Assembly: GCF_052324685.1 (NCBI RefSeq)
Contig: NC_135228.1
Span: 13,898,420-13,962,419 of the forward strand
Source: Brachyhypopomus gauderio
Taxonomy: Eukaryota; Chordata; Actinopteri; Gymnotiformes; Hypopomidae
Length of the DNA: 64,000 nucleotides
Direction of reading: 5' to 3'
Positions 47,163 to 59,461 of the stretch are shown here, piece by piece. Below the pieces are notes generated by a model. It made no database searches. It was not told where the DNA came from and was given only the letters and a program-made list of their open reading frames with translations. Position 1 is the first letter of the stretch; each line of letters begins with the position of its first letter. Made by a program: the position numbers and the translations under genes.

Positions 47163-47996
47163 GAGCTGTCATTTTGTCACAAAACAAGATTCCTTCAACT
47201 TTGACCTTTTAAGCTTTATGTGGCGTCTCCTACTGCTGCCGAGCACATGCTGCGTTAGCGCGGTGCTAACGTGAGGTGTTTGGGTGGGGAGCTGGTCTGT
47301 CAGATCCGCTCCCCCCTCCCCCGCCCTTGCTCTGCTCTGTCCTGTTGTCTGAGGTCATTTCTCACTAGCTCCCTCCAAGGGGAGAGCGGTGTTTTTGGGT
47401 GAAAATGTGGGAGGTGGTGCTGGCGTACCTGGCCTCCTGAATCAACACGCCTGCTCTCCTGTGCTGTCTCCCCTCCGTTTCCCTGCTTCTCCTAAGCACT
47501 CAGAAAGCCAGTCACTTTCAACAGAATTATGCATGTTTAGCTAATCACTACCACTGTCATAGCATCTACAGATGCAGTGGTTTTGTTTGTGGTTTTTTTT
47601 TTTTTTTTTTTCTCCATTGAAAAGGCAATTCGTTCAGGCGGTGTTTTGTGAACAGCAAGCGATCTTAGCGTCACACTATCATGTCGGCTTACTCGAAACT
47701 TGGCAATAATGACTTTTTTTCACAGCAGTTCCAGACTTTTTGACCCTTTCAGACTGATTAGGCAGAAGTGTCTGGCTTTGCCATAGACATCATCTTTTCC
47801 TTTTGCTGTTTCATGGTCTGTTTTTACCTTATCGCTCTGTAGGGGTAGTTGTGAAATGGTCAGGATTGTGATTGATTCTGCTGGAAGTCAATAGGTATTT
47901 AGGTAATGTCACTATATGATGCACTGGACCAACTCTTGTTTACCATTTATGGAATACCAGCAAAACACTTGCACAATGTTCTAAAAAGAATGTTAA

Positions 47997-48041
<45 letters not shown>

Positions 48042-48242
48042 GAATATAGTTATAAAAAATGGCAGCTGTTTTTATTCCAATATTAGGAAGTGTTTAAAAA
48101 AAAAAAAGCCTAATGGTAAACAAGGCGTTTTGGATTTTCCTGTTTCTGCTCCAGTTCTCTTGGTTCTTCTGAGTAGTGGTGTGTTTCTAACAGGGTCTGC
48201 TTGTTTCCTTTACACCTCTGTATTTTTTCCTACTCATGGTCA

Positions 48243-48248
48243 AATAAA
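48243..48248 (+). terminator. cnot6: Candidate poly(A) signal, distal
   Basis: AATAAA is followed about 20 bp later by a TTGTGTGTATTTTT-like GU/U-rich element, the usual arrangement of a functional cleavage site. Confidence 0.5.
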
Positions 48249-48269
48249 TTCTATATCTGTTTCAACCTT

Positions 48270-50424
48270 GGCATTGTGTGTATTTTTCCTCTGAATCTGG
48301 CGGGGACCGTGTGTCTAAAATCTTTGGATTCTTTTTGAAACATTCTTGTAATGTGAACGTTACCTGTATTTCAAGGATTTTGAGACATCAGTGTCCCCTA
48401 GTGTGCACAATGGGACATGACGAGCTGTGTTCACACTGGAGTATTTCCTTGCCTGTTGACATGCGTTTTACCCAGCAGGAGGAGTTCCAGTTTCACCACA
48501 CCATCCCTGTTGAGGCGGTATTCTGAACTTCTCTTTGAGACCTCGTGTCTATTAGCAAGATAACAAAACCAGCTAATAGATATGCGAGTTACACACTTTA
48601 AAATCTTGACCCTCCTTCTGGGTTTGTGTTGGAAACCTTGGTGCTGTGTTGAGAGAGAGAAATGCTTATGTAGAAAAAAGCATCACGGAAAAGGCTCTGT
48701 GGGTGGATTTGAGCAACTGTATATCTTCTACAAATGTGGAATCGTGGAGGAATTCACTGACAGCAATGCAGCTTTGCTTTGGTAGATCTTCAGCCGTCGT
48801 GTCATTCATCTGCAGAATCCCTGACACGCTGTGGCTGTCCCTCCATACCTCCAGAGATGCTACCGGCAATTACCGGCCAGCCCGTTGCGGCAGAAAAAAT
48901 TGCGGGGAAAAAAAAAGACACAAAAGCACATTGAACACAAACTGCCCGAGTGTTCGTTTGTCAATGTCTCCTCAATCAGATACCTGAGTAACCTTCATTT
49001 GCACTGCGGAGATATTCTGAAAGCCAATCCTTAAACAGAGGAGGGGCGGGGGAGTGGGGGGATTTTTGAGGCACCGTTGAAGCTTCCATCCACCTTCGGT
49101 CCACCTTTTCTTTCCTGTGGGACGACGCGTCACGTCACTTTCCCACTGCCGCTCCGCCATCACGACTCTCCCGGGCGGCTTCCTCGGGTTCGGCCGCGTC
49201 TCGAATTCAATTGCAGAGTTAATGAGGCCCCTGTGAGTGTTCGCAGTGCACCAGTCAGCAACGCCGGCGCTCCTGCGTGTCCACCTGCTGCGGTGGCTTC
49301 CAGGAATAGACTGTGGGGGAACCCTCTCCCTTATCCTTCCATCTGGTCTTCGCTGTCAGCCCACATCTTACTGCGCTTCATCGGAGGTTATGTGGGTACA
49401 GAGTTGCTGGGCAACTGAGTGAAGTCTCAGAGGTGGTTTGGTGGCACTGGGATGCTACCTGCTAGATCCCACCCAGCCCCTGGTGACCATGTTGGGCTTA
49501 AAAAACACACAGCAGAGGAAGGGAATCGTGGCCCAGATGTGTGGATGGCTCATGGACTTGAGATGTGCTTGAGGGGCGGGCAGGCGGGCGGGGGGGGGCG
49601 GTGTCCTACAGCACCTGGAAAGAAACTGCCCATTTGGTGAAGGGCCATAAAATAATACAATCTTGGCGCTGGTGCTGTCTCCTGTTAATAAACGATCTGG
49701 CCCGGTGCCAGGAGGTGGAGCGGTCCACACACGCATGCGGACATGCCCTGGCACGGGCCACTTTGCTCGTTTCGCAACTGCTGATTCTTATCCTGTTTCA
49801 TCTCCAAACGAGTAGCCCCAGAACCCTGGTAGCATCGCTCCACAGGCGTTAGCTACAACCAACCTTAAGTGCCCTGTGGTGCAGTGACCTCCATCTCCTC
49901 CCGTTGCTTGTGAGCTGCTGGTCTGATTGTGTAACAGTGATGCAAACCCAGGCACAGTGGTTGTGATGGAGGGGCCCCACAATGTGCTGGTGTGCTGCCC
50001 AGTGGTGTCGTGTAATGGGTCTTACTTGTGCCATGACCTCAGGGAGGTGTGGTGTAATATAATGCTGTATAATGTGTGGGTTCAAGGTTTGTTTTCAAAT
50101 GTAATGCCAACCCTCGAGTCAGCAGTCTTGTATCAGTTTGTGGATAAAGGTACTTGCAATATTAGAAAACAACACGGTCTTCCATGACCAATAGATTGTG
50201 TTCATATTCATATTGTAATCATCGTACAGCAGATGCTCCAGACGTTCTTTTCAGGGACATTTTAGCCACATTAAAGTAATAACACAATCTTCCACCGCTT
50301 TAAAAACATTGCTAGATGGAGATTTAGAGCTAAATTTAACATAGATAGATTTACACAAACAAACCTGTGATCCTCTTTCCAGCAGGCGGGACCACAGCAG
50401 TGGTTTTCTCGTGAACTTCCTGAG
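48270..50424. other. Noncoding stretch, no gene recognised
   Basis: Frames at 48646-48987 and 49077-49418 are open but show no domain and are not flanked by convincing splice sites in phase with anything nearby. I see no other feature. Confidence 0.45.
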
Positions 50425-50940
50425 TTGGACAGTCACAACTCATTCAGACGGCTGCTGCCTGAATACCAAGCATGGCCAAGAAAAACGAGTCCATTAATCT
50501 AATTCTCAGACCTTCACCCTGGCTCCCAGTTAGCTATGAAATTGTCATAATCAATACATGGTTTCAGACCAAAATACATGCCTAAAGTATGCTGAAGGAG
50601 ACAAATCTAGTTGTCTAGGATCAGACTGGAACATGACCAGGCACCGTTCAGCTTCAGTTCACCCACAGCTGGACGATGGCTTCCAACTTAATCCATCTTA
50701 AATTCCCAATTAAAAAAACACTTGTTTTTGCTCTCTTTTAATTCTGATGTATTTCTTGCATTAATTAATGTGATTGAGTTTTTTTTTTTCATTTTACCCC
50801 CCCCCCCCCCCCCCCCCCCCCCTAATTTATTTACCCCCCCATTGTTTATCTCTTTAGGTTGTTTATGCCGTTTTCCGTGCTGGTGTAAAGCACTGTATAA
50901 ATGACGCATGTTTTTGAAATGTGCTGTACAAACAATCGTG
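50425..50940 (+). mobile_element. Decayed L2/Rex1-type LINE 3' remnant
   Basis: One plus-strand frame reads LIQTAAA, then after a stop INLILRPSPWLPVSYEI (about 50434-50546). This matches the C-terminal ORF2 pattern of L2/Rex1-type LINEs (Q-N-A-A-A-R ... H-I-T-P-x-L ... L-H-W-L-P-V). A 3' tail sequence, TGTAAAGCACTGTATAAATG at 50884-50903, is also typical of the 3' end of such LINEs in fish. Between them lie a T run and a run of C (about 50799-50822). It is old, with stops and indels, and not flanked by a visible duplication. Confidence 0.65.
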
Positions 50941-51654
50941 CCTCGCCTCACCTCACAGGCCACTAAGCCCGGTTCCAGGCCCGGTCCCATCTGGCCTGCC
51001 GGGAGTCTGGCTCCATCAAGCTAGAGCTAAAGTCCGCAGGCTGCTCGCTAGGAGCTCTAATGGGAAAACACGTGACCCACACCAGGGATGGGAAACATGC
51101 CCTTCTCTGCACTTTCACTCGGGCTGTTGGAGGAATGTGTTGTTTCAGTTACCAGGACAACATCTGAGGGTTTTATTGGTCCCATTTTAGAATTGATACC
51201 ACAAGTACAAGTGTTTTCCATTTATCATCTTTGGAAAACATTATTTACCCATTGTATATTTTTATTTTATTATTTTTTTCATTTCAGATTTTTTTTATTA
51301 TGTTGGCTGCAGACTAGTTAGTGGCTACTGCAGTATAATGCAATTACATAAGTGTGCAATGTAATGCAGTGAGCTTTTATTTTACTTGTAAGTGTGACTT
51401 CCAGAGACAGGAGGCAGTAGCAGTTTTTAAGACTTCGTCCTGAGTGATTCAGCAGAATGTCTCATTACACTGAAGGACCACATGTCTTCCCATTTAGCTA
51501 CTTCTAAATAACTAAAAGTAACTTTTGTGGAATCTCCTTCTGACTCATGTCTGTGCAGGTCGTCAGTGACGACTCCACCGTATGCAGATCCTGTCTGGAT
51601 CTAGATGAAAGATGAGCTAAATTTCCTGGCATTAAAAGCCCTGATCATGCGTGC

Positions 51655-51677
51655 TACTGTACTGTACTGTACTGTAC
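51655..51677. repeat. (ACTGT)n pentanucleotide repeat
   Basis: Between four and five tandem copies of ACTGT. Each GTAC step is palindromic. Confidence 0.85.
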
Positions 51678-52130
51678 GAGTTACTGTACTCGGTGTGACT
51701 CTCCATGGGGGGTTGGGGGAGGGGCGTACTGGGCGTTCCTCTGTCAGTTCCGCCCTCCTTACGTGAGGAAGCGAATCATCTTAACGGCAGAAAGATGCCT
51801 CCCCCCCCACCCCCCAACCTGAAGGGGGAGCGTCTGATTCCCGGCCCACGCCCCTCCAATGCTCCCTGGCTCCTGTCACTCCCAATCCCTCCTGCCATCC
51901 ATCTGGATTCGCTGGGTCTCATGGGACGCCAGAACGCTGCTGACGCCGGGCCGGGGGGAGCAGCAGGGGCAGGAGCGCGGATGAAGGGAGGAAAGGGCAT
52001 CCACGCTGGGTAGGTGGGGGTGTGGGGGTGTGGGGGTCTTGGGGAGGTGCCTCTGCTGCATTGGGAAAAGAAGCTTCCACTGCTGCACTGGGAAGAGCGT
52101 GAAGACACATGCATGAAGGAACAGCAGCGA

Positions 52131-52289
52131 GACAGTCCTGACGTGACAGTCCTGACGTGACAGTCCTGACGTGACAGTCCTGACGTGACAGTCCTGACGC
52201 GACAGTCCTGACGCGACAGTCCTGACGTGACAGTCCTGACGTGACAGTCCTGACGTGACAGTCCTGACGTGACAGTCCTGACGTGACAG
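52131..52289. repeat. 14-bp minisatellite, 11 copies of GACAGTCCTGACGT
   Basis: This is a head-to-tail array of 11 units with only a C/T variant at the last base in two copies. Each junction makes TGACGTGA, a core resembling bZIP (CRE/UPRE-type) binding sites. The minus-strand frame through it is an artefact of a repeat whose three-unit period is 42 bp. Confidence 0.95.
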
Positions 52290-54224
52290 GCTTCTGAAGG
52301 GATGAGACTGTTCTCTGAGATTGATGATAAACGTGCCAACCCTGAATCTGGAGACATTTTACACCTGCCCTGCTCTCCTGAGCGATCTAATTAAAGTGCT
52401 TCAGGGATAAAAGCCTGCCTTGCTAAAAATGTAGCATTATTTATCATGTAATGGTTCAAAGGATCCATTTCTCAGGTTAAATGTGCTCAGTACTCTTTTT
52501 TGGAACGTATATGTCTGTCAGCCCTTTTCTCTAGGCCTCTTGTGTGCTCATATTTTCTGTGTAGGTAACTTTTAATGACATGATTAATGATGACAGTGTT
52601 AAGTATCAACCAGTGAAAGAGCTCCATTTGCCTTCTGTTCTCACATCCTAATGCGTTGGAACAGACTGTTTCTGAGCTTCAGCTGAAGGCCCGTGACCAC
52701 ACGCAGACGTAACGAGGGGAGACATCCACAGACGTGTCCTGCTGCACACACACACACGCTTTGCGAGTGCAGCCTTCATGAATGGTCCAGCTTATCAGAA
52801 GGAGAATAAAATCTACTGTTTTTATCCGTTTTAAATCAAGGTGCAGGAAGCGCATTGAAAGTTTACCATTATGTCGTTGAAATGCATCAATTCCCAGCAA
52901 ATGACTACATTCTAGTCTATGCTGTACCCACTTCTCACAGTTCACCAAAGCCGACAGAGAAGTGACTCTACAGAACAGAACTGCAGGTAGGTTGGTCTGT
53001 CTGCTGCCAAACCAGAAGACATCTTCCCGACCCACACCGAGGCGGTGAAGAGGGCTCTCTGGAGCACTGTGGTGGAGGAAGAGAGCTGCATAAGCACTGC
53101 ATAAGCCGACATCTCGCAGTTCAAGGGAACCAGGTTCAGTTTTGTAGGAGTTCAGTTGAAGGTTGTACTTTAGGGAACAGGAAATCTGTTTTAAAAAAAA
53201 GTCATTTGTCACGGAGCACGGTCGCACTTAAGACTAGTGTATCGAGGTGGGTAAAGCTCGATCAAGTGATTGGTCCGTGACAAACGCTGCTCGCTGTGGC
53301 TTGATTGCCCAATGGTGAGCCAGAAAGTTTTGCATGTGCAAGGGTCGATGCTTTAGTAAATATTTACCTTAAACATTTGTAAAGATCTTGGGGGGAGGGA
53401 GGGATATGTCTGAAATGCATGTTACAGATATTTAAGCATTTAAAATGTCAAGTACAATAACACAAGGGGAAATCGGGATGCATTTCTACTAACACATACA
53501 AAAAAGCGGGTGGCAATTTATGCACTACTCAATGTTATGGTCTCACTGGACCCACACATCAGATTTACAGAGTCAGATGGAACAGTTACAAAAACAAGCA
53601 GTTCTGTACACCACAGCAGGGGCCGCATTCAATCCTGTGAGCCCTGTATAAAACAAAAATCCATCCTGTTTTATTCTATTTCATTCTCCTCCAACATTTC
53701 GTTGCCTTTGATCATGGAATTGGAAGCAGTGAACATGATGCTTTCTTCCTGCCAGAGTGGGAAAGCAAAGCTGTCTGTTAACGCCCCACCCCCCACATGC
53801 TCCTCCCCCTCCCCAGTGCCTACACTGCCCATCATGCACTGAACACATAAGGAACAACAGAGAGGTTATGGGAAATGTTTTGATTTATTGTTCTGAATCA
53901 AGAGCAGTCGTTGGAATAGGAATGTTGAGCATTCCAGGACTTCCTCTGGTATCTGTCTCGCCGCGGGTGAGGCCTTGGTGTTTCCGGACGTGGTGTTTTC
54001 CAGAACGACCCCCCCCCCCCCCCACCCCTCCCACCCCCCTCCCCCCAACCTCATACTCACTGTCTGGCCTGAGCGGGTAGACGGCGTTTCTGCTCTACGC
54101 CACATTTCGTCTTCCATCGAGCCATTTCCTTGGTCTCGGGTCTCCTTTTCCCTTTCCCTCGATCCTCCATATCCCACACTGTTAAAACGGATCAGAACGA
54201 CGTCGAGGGGCAGCGTGCGCGTGC

Positions 54225-54265
<41 letters not shown>

Positions 54266-55423
54266 TCTCGAAGGAGACACCTCGCCTCTGAGACACGCTC
54301 TAATGAGGTGCTGTGATGTCGCAATGCTTCATCCGCGCTGCGACACTTCCCTCTGGTCCACATTACAGACAGCTCCCTCTGGTTACTGTCACTACATTCC
54401 AGCCTGTCCACTCAGCTCCCAAAGGCCCCCCCACCACACCACAGCCCCCCCCCTTTTTTTTTGTGGGGTTTTTTTTTTCTTGTCATTGTTTGGCCCCGCC
54501 TTCCTCTGCCGCTGCCGGCTCTAATAGGTTTGACTCATTGCTGCAGATGATGCTGGAGGCCTTGTGGTCCTCCTGGACCACAGTGAAGCTTTGGCACGTG
54601 GCTGCCTGACAGGACCTATTGTGTACAACAGCGGGGAGCTGTCCAGATCTCCCAGCATTACCAACACTAGAGGAGGATAACCTTCGTCTGACCCCGGCCA
54701 GGATCACATCCAGGCAAAAGCGACTTCCTTCCTGTGGAGTACGAGACGTATGAGCGGGCCCTCCCCCAACACAGACCTTCACACCCTCCCACCCCAAAAA
54801 AAGTCAATTTCAGCGTCGGCTGTGAGATTATTCAGATATGTATAGGTTGTCTGTACGTAGAGCCCAGGCACGTTTGCTGGGTGGGTGAGAACGAGGCGTT
54901 TATGTCTCTGCGTGTTCAGAGGTGCCCAGGCTTCACCTGCAGAGCAGGTGTGGATGGGCCCAGGAACGCTGCCGCACAGCCGCGCCTGGCGACGCTTTCT
55001 ACCTGTTCTTGATACGCTGTAAGTGTTGTGGCAACCCAGAGACAGCACTGAAATGCCTCCTGGAAAACCTCCACCACCAGCACGCCTCCCAGAATGTGCT
55101 AGATGCTTGTTCTGTTCTATTAAGATGTTAAAATGTGGACTTGTGCCAACCAAAATCAAAAGGCAAACAAAAGCAATGAAAATATGCTGTTTTAATACAT
55201 TTATGAGCTTTCATAGGCAATTCGTCAAGTGCTGACTAACTACAAGTTGTTCTAGATTTACATTCATCCTCAGAGATTTGCTGTAATTCCGCAATCACAG
55301 ATACTCTGCAGGCTGATGAGCTGGTGAAGGACACATATTACTGAAAGGTGTTTGATAGGTGCTTTATGCATGTCTTCATATTATCCATACCAGTGTATTA
55401 ACGTAGTACATTTGTAGTCATGC

Positions 55424-55426
<3 letters not shown>

Positions 55427-55503
<77 letters not shown>
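55427..55503. repeat. (GT)n microsatellite
   Basis: This is an uninterrupted GT tract of about 77 bp. Confidence 0.96.
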
Positions 55504-55505
<2 letters not shown>

Positions 55506-55626
55506 GAAGGGAGGGGGAGGGGTGAAGACGAGCGGGGCGAGAGTGGTGGGAGTAAATGTGAAACACACGTTCTGGCGGGACATACTGACTCGGCTGTGCT
55601 CTGCCTAAGAGCCAGCAGTGACGCCA

Positions 55627-55795
55627 GCTCTCTCTGTCTTTCCCTCTCTTTTTCTCTCTCTCTCACCCTTCTCTCTTTCTCTCTTTTCCTCTTTCTCTAT
55701 CTCTCATTCCTCCCAATTTCTCCTGGATCTCTACCTCATTCTCTTTCTCTTCTCTCTCTATCTCTCTCTCCCCCCTCTCTCTCCCTCTCTCTCCC

Positions 55796-55836
<41 letters not shown>

Positions 55837-55840
55837 TTCA
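55627..55840. repeat. Polypyrimidine (CT)n/(GTCT)n tract
   Basis: About 210 bp of nearly pure pyrimidine sequence on the plus strand ends in six GTCT units at 55796-55820. It can form triplex-type structures with mirror symmetry. Confidence 0.9.
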
Positions 55841-57297
55841 TAGACCCACAACAGTAGTTACAAGATGCTCCAGGACCCTGCATGTCCTGTTTTGGGTCCT
55901 GTTCATCCTCTGAGATCAGAGCCATTGCGTAAAGAGAAGACAGTAGTTGGCTGGACCTGTTCTCTTCTGGGCAGTGTGAGGCCCGACACAATGACCTCAC
56001 ATGAATGAATGGATCACACACATGCACTGGCAACACATGAAAAGACCAGGATGTAAATCTTATGCAGCACATATGTTATTACACATTAGTGCATGTAGCA
56101 TGGTCAGAATGTATTATATGTTTAATGCAATGGACAAGAAGTGTGTACAATGTGATTTCTATGACTTTCAAAGATTGATGTTTAGGCTAATATTGATTGT
56201 TGAGCTAATGTAGTCACAGGTTTTCATAAAATACTACGAAGCATGGTTTGTGTGATAATATACTGACACGGGATAGCAGAGGATTCGTTTGGAGGACTGA
56301 TGTACACGTATATTCAGTAACTGCTATACATATTGTACTGAGACCTTTCATAAACACAAGACAAGCATGATACAACATATTTGTTTCCTAGACACTGCTG
56401 GCTGTTCCTCAGGTAGTCGTGCGCTGCAGGTTAGTAGAGCAGTGATGTGAGCATTATTCAGGAGACAGGTGCCCTTGGGCTTGGATGAATATACATGACC
56501 ATCTGCTCAAAAACTCACTCTTTTCCGTCATATTTTGAATCCACTGAGTCTAAATCCCAAGAAAACAGCGTCTCTCCCAGCCTTCTGATTGAAAGCACAG
56601 TCTTTCAACTCTTCAGATAACACGCCCCTGCCCCAATCCCTAAATGTAAATTTCACCGTTTACACTTCACATTTGGTGTGAACATATTTGGCTATATGGT
56701 GAACCAGAGGTAAATAAAACCTAAATGTTCAGCACTTCATCACTGTGCCCCCCCGACACACACACACACACCCTGCACTGCACGTCTGATCTCTCATCCC
56801 TCGTGAACGCGTCTCCTTACACTAGCCAGAAGAACCGGCGTGTGATATTTAGGCTGAACTGCAGTCTGCGCTCAAGTGACACGTCTGCTTTTGCCTCGGC
56901 TAGCAAAACATGACGATTCACAGGACTCCTCGCCGTCCCCCCCGCCATCTCATCAGAAAGAAAATCTGTCTTCTTTGCACTCGCGTGTCCCTCCGACAGG
57001 GCCTTCTTGTTTGCTATGACACGTGTCTGCCTGAGCTATGCGTGACTTTCTCGGCCGCGGTCAGAGAAACTGCCACAACCTGTCATTTAGAGTAAAGTTA
57101 CACTTTAAAAAGCGGCTATCAGTAACTAGCAGCTATCAGAAAGAGTCCCTAAAGCTACCAGAAAAGCTAATATAATGTGTCTCATTATGCTGCTATCAAT
57201 ATTCTTGCTTATTCCTGCACTACCTGTGCAGGACCTCAGCATGGAGGACCAGTGATGGTACTTTCAGATGCAAGCCTCAGTGGAGATGACTGGAGAG

Positions 57298-57317
57298 ATA
57301 GAGGGAGAGAGGGAGAG

Positions 57318-57349
<32 letters not shown>

Positions 57350-57535
57350 GGGGGGAGACAGGGGGAGAGACAGAGGGGAGGTGAGAGAGAGGGAGAGAGA
57401 GGAGTAGAGGAAGAGAGAAGCTGGAGAAAGAAATATAGATGTAGAGAGGAAGAGAGAGGGAGAAGAGATGGAGATAGAGAGAGAAAGATAGAGGGAGAGA
57501 GATAGAGGGGAAAAGAGGGAGAAAGAGAGATGTGC
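57298..57535. repeat. Polypurine (GA)n-rich tract
   Basis: About 240 bp of purine-rich sequence (GAGAGA, GGGGGAGA and AGATAGAG variants) lies on the plus strand. Its strand bias is opposite to the tract at 55627-55840. Confidence 0.9.
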
Positions 57536-57888
57536 TGACAGATAGATGGCCTTGTGCTCCTGTTTCTGCTCTCCAGCCTGAGATTCATTAGACATTCAGC
57601 TGATATCCTTCCCTTCCAAGAATCCACCACACAGTCCTACCAGGTGATTTATTTCAATGATCCACTAATTTAAGCTCGAATCAATGCATTTTCTTTCATT
57701 TTGCCATAGGCAATTTAAGAGAATCGCAAGGCTAAATTTCACACACTTTGAATATGTTTTTTTTGCGTGTTTTGTTTTGTTTTTTAGAGATGACAAATGA
57801 AAAACTGTGCATGCTGCTAAATGGCAAAATGAATCCCAGTGGAAACATGGATAGACAGATAAAGGATGAGCCAACTGTGCTGTAGAAT

Positions 57889-58132
57889 CCTGCAGACTGT
57901 AGACTGTAGAATGATGTAGATTGTAGAATGCTATACACTGTAGAATGCTATAGACTGTAGAATGCGGTAGACTGCTAAATGCTGTACACTGTAAAAGGCT
58001 ATAGACTGTAGAATGCTGTAAACTGTAGAAGGCCATAGACTGTACAATGCTGTAGACTGTAAAAGGCTATAGACTGTAGAATGCTGTAGACTGTAGAAGG
58101 CCATAGACTGTACAATGTTGAAGACTGCTGAA
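57889..58132. repeat. About 18-bp minisatellite, TAGACTGTAGAATGCTG units
   Basis: About 13 degenerate units alternate between TAGACTGTAGAATGCTG and TAGACTGTAGAAGGCCA. The alternation implies expansion in pairs of units. It is noncoding; the minus-strand frame across it is repeat-driven. Confidence 0.9.
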
Positions 58133-59110
58133 GCTCAGGTCAAATCCATAGGCCTCAAAACCATGTCTGCCAAAACCATGTCTGACATCTGAATGTCATC
58201 CCCGCCTTAAATAAAAATAAACTTTTCAAACCTGAAATATCAGTGATGGATTCTAGTCGTTGCGTCTGTGGCCATCAGGGTCGAGAGAGACACTCTCATT
58301 TGAAACTGCAGCTCTTCACTTCCCCTGTTGCTGTTGTGTGTCAAATGTGTGGGGCGGTTCCATGTTGCCGTTTGTCAGGTGTGCAGGGCAGCGGTAATGA
58401 GGCAAGGTCGGTTATTCGGAGGGACAGGTGAACCCCGATGTGCAGCTAGGCAGCCGAGAGCCTCGGGCCTTAAAGGCTGCATGGTTGCTTCAAGCAACTG
58501 GTGATTCAGCCCCTCGTGTTGCATCAGGCACAGAGCCTTTAGCGTTGTTGATAGCCAGCTGACAGGAGGAAGAGCCTGCAGACAGACGACCTCTCCTGGG
58601 GCTCGGCTGGGCAGCGTGACTGATAGAGACACAGAGACACCGGGACAGCATGATTGATAGACACACCGAGACGCCAATATCTGTCTGGATGGGCCCAGGT
58701 GATGAGTCTTATAAAGGGGGATTATTCTGCAAAGCCACTACTCCCTAATGGCATTGCTGCATCTCAGAATATGAGCAGTTTGTAGAATAACAGCCAAAGA
58801 CGGGGAACGGTGCTTAGAAGAAAACACGACACACCTAGAGCATCTAATGCAGTGGGAGACATACAGCTACCTGTACGTAGCTCCTAATTATGCAATTCAC
58901 CCTCAACTGCAGGCTACATAGGAACGTCTGATGCGACCTGCAGTGTCATGCCATAGCAATTTTTGGAATAACTGTGTTGTTCAAAAAAGAACATAAAACC
59001 TTTATGAGTGACAGCTGGAAAGCTAGAGCAAGCTGGGGTTAGCAGGGGTTGCTGCTAAGATTCTGTACCACTGATTAAATTCTTGACTGTGTGAATTTTT
59101 AATAGATCTG

Positions 59111-59376
59111 AGCCAATGGCTTTTTATCTCGACTTAAAGATAAATGAGATGTATTTCGGGAAATAACTAATGAATATGTCTGTAGCCTGCTCATCTCTGT
59201 AGAGGACAGAGGGGAAAAAAACCCAGGGAGGGGGGAGGCGAGGGCAGTAGCTTTGCACGGTGCACTTTGCAGTCCGTGTAGAACGGGAGGGGGTGAGAGG
59301 ATCGCTGCGAGATCGCGTATCTGAGATCTCAAAGTCCTCCTCTCGCCTGTGCGCTCTCCGTCTCCGCGGACCTGCC
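59111..59376 (+). promoter_or_regulatory. adamts2: adamts2 promoter region and 5' UTR
   Basis: A CCAAT box (GAGCCAATGG near 59109-59118) and an increasingly GC-rich segment precede the coding start. The start site is not visible. The frame is open upstream of the ATG without a stop for about 39 codons, so the ATG choice rests on its Kozak context. Confidence 0.4.
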
Positions 59377-59461
59377 ATGGATGTCACGCTCGCGTATACA
59401 TTCTTTATTATTTTGCTTCACTTTCACCGCACGAATGGACTATATATCGCGGATAGCGTAG
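59377..59461 (+). CDS. adamts2: adamts2 coding exon 1 (signal peptide)
   Basis: This exon encodes MDVTLAYTFF through IADSV plus one base of Asp29. The donor is GTATGT. The strong Kozak sequence and hydrophobic core decide the start over an upstream in-frame ATG at 59260. Confidence 0.82.

Larger units (their letters stand above)
44413..48268 (+). other. cnot6: cnot6 3' UTR and 3' flank
   Basis: No coding exon follows the stop. The region is rich in T and C homopolymers (C runs near 44450-44471 and 46527-46546, T runs near 45630 and 46878) and holds a (GT)n at about 45678-45712 and an (AT)n at 48000-48038. AATAAA signals lie at 46908, 47157 and 48243. CNOT6 orthologues have long 3' UTRs, so any of these may be used. 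The last signal has a following GT-rich element and is the best candidate for the distal end. Confidence 0.6.
52290..59110. other. Noncoding stretch with many simple repeats, no gene recognised
   Basis: No exon is recognised between cnot6 and adamts2. Simple repeats: C runs near 54008-54022, (GT)n 54215-54264, (GT)n 55427-55503, CT-rich with GTCT units 55627-55840, AG-rich 57298-57535, and a minisatellite at 57889-58132. Long frames here coincide with these repeats. Confidence 0.55.

Noticed and set aside
51776..52357. 193-codon minus-strand frame with a repeated motif
   Set aside because: The repeated peptide comes from the 14-bp minisatellite, whose three-unit period of 42 bp keeps a frame open. 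The rest is low-complexity Pro/Ala/Gly sequence.
59260..59376. Upstream in-frame ATG extending adamts2 by 39 residues
   Set aside because: The extension is Arg/Ser-rich and would bury the signal peptide. The ATG at 59377 has the GCCATGG context and gives a proper signal sequence.
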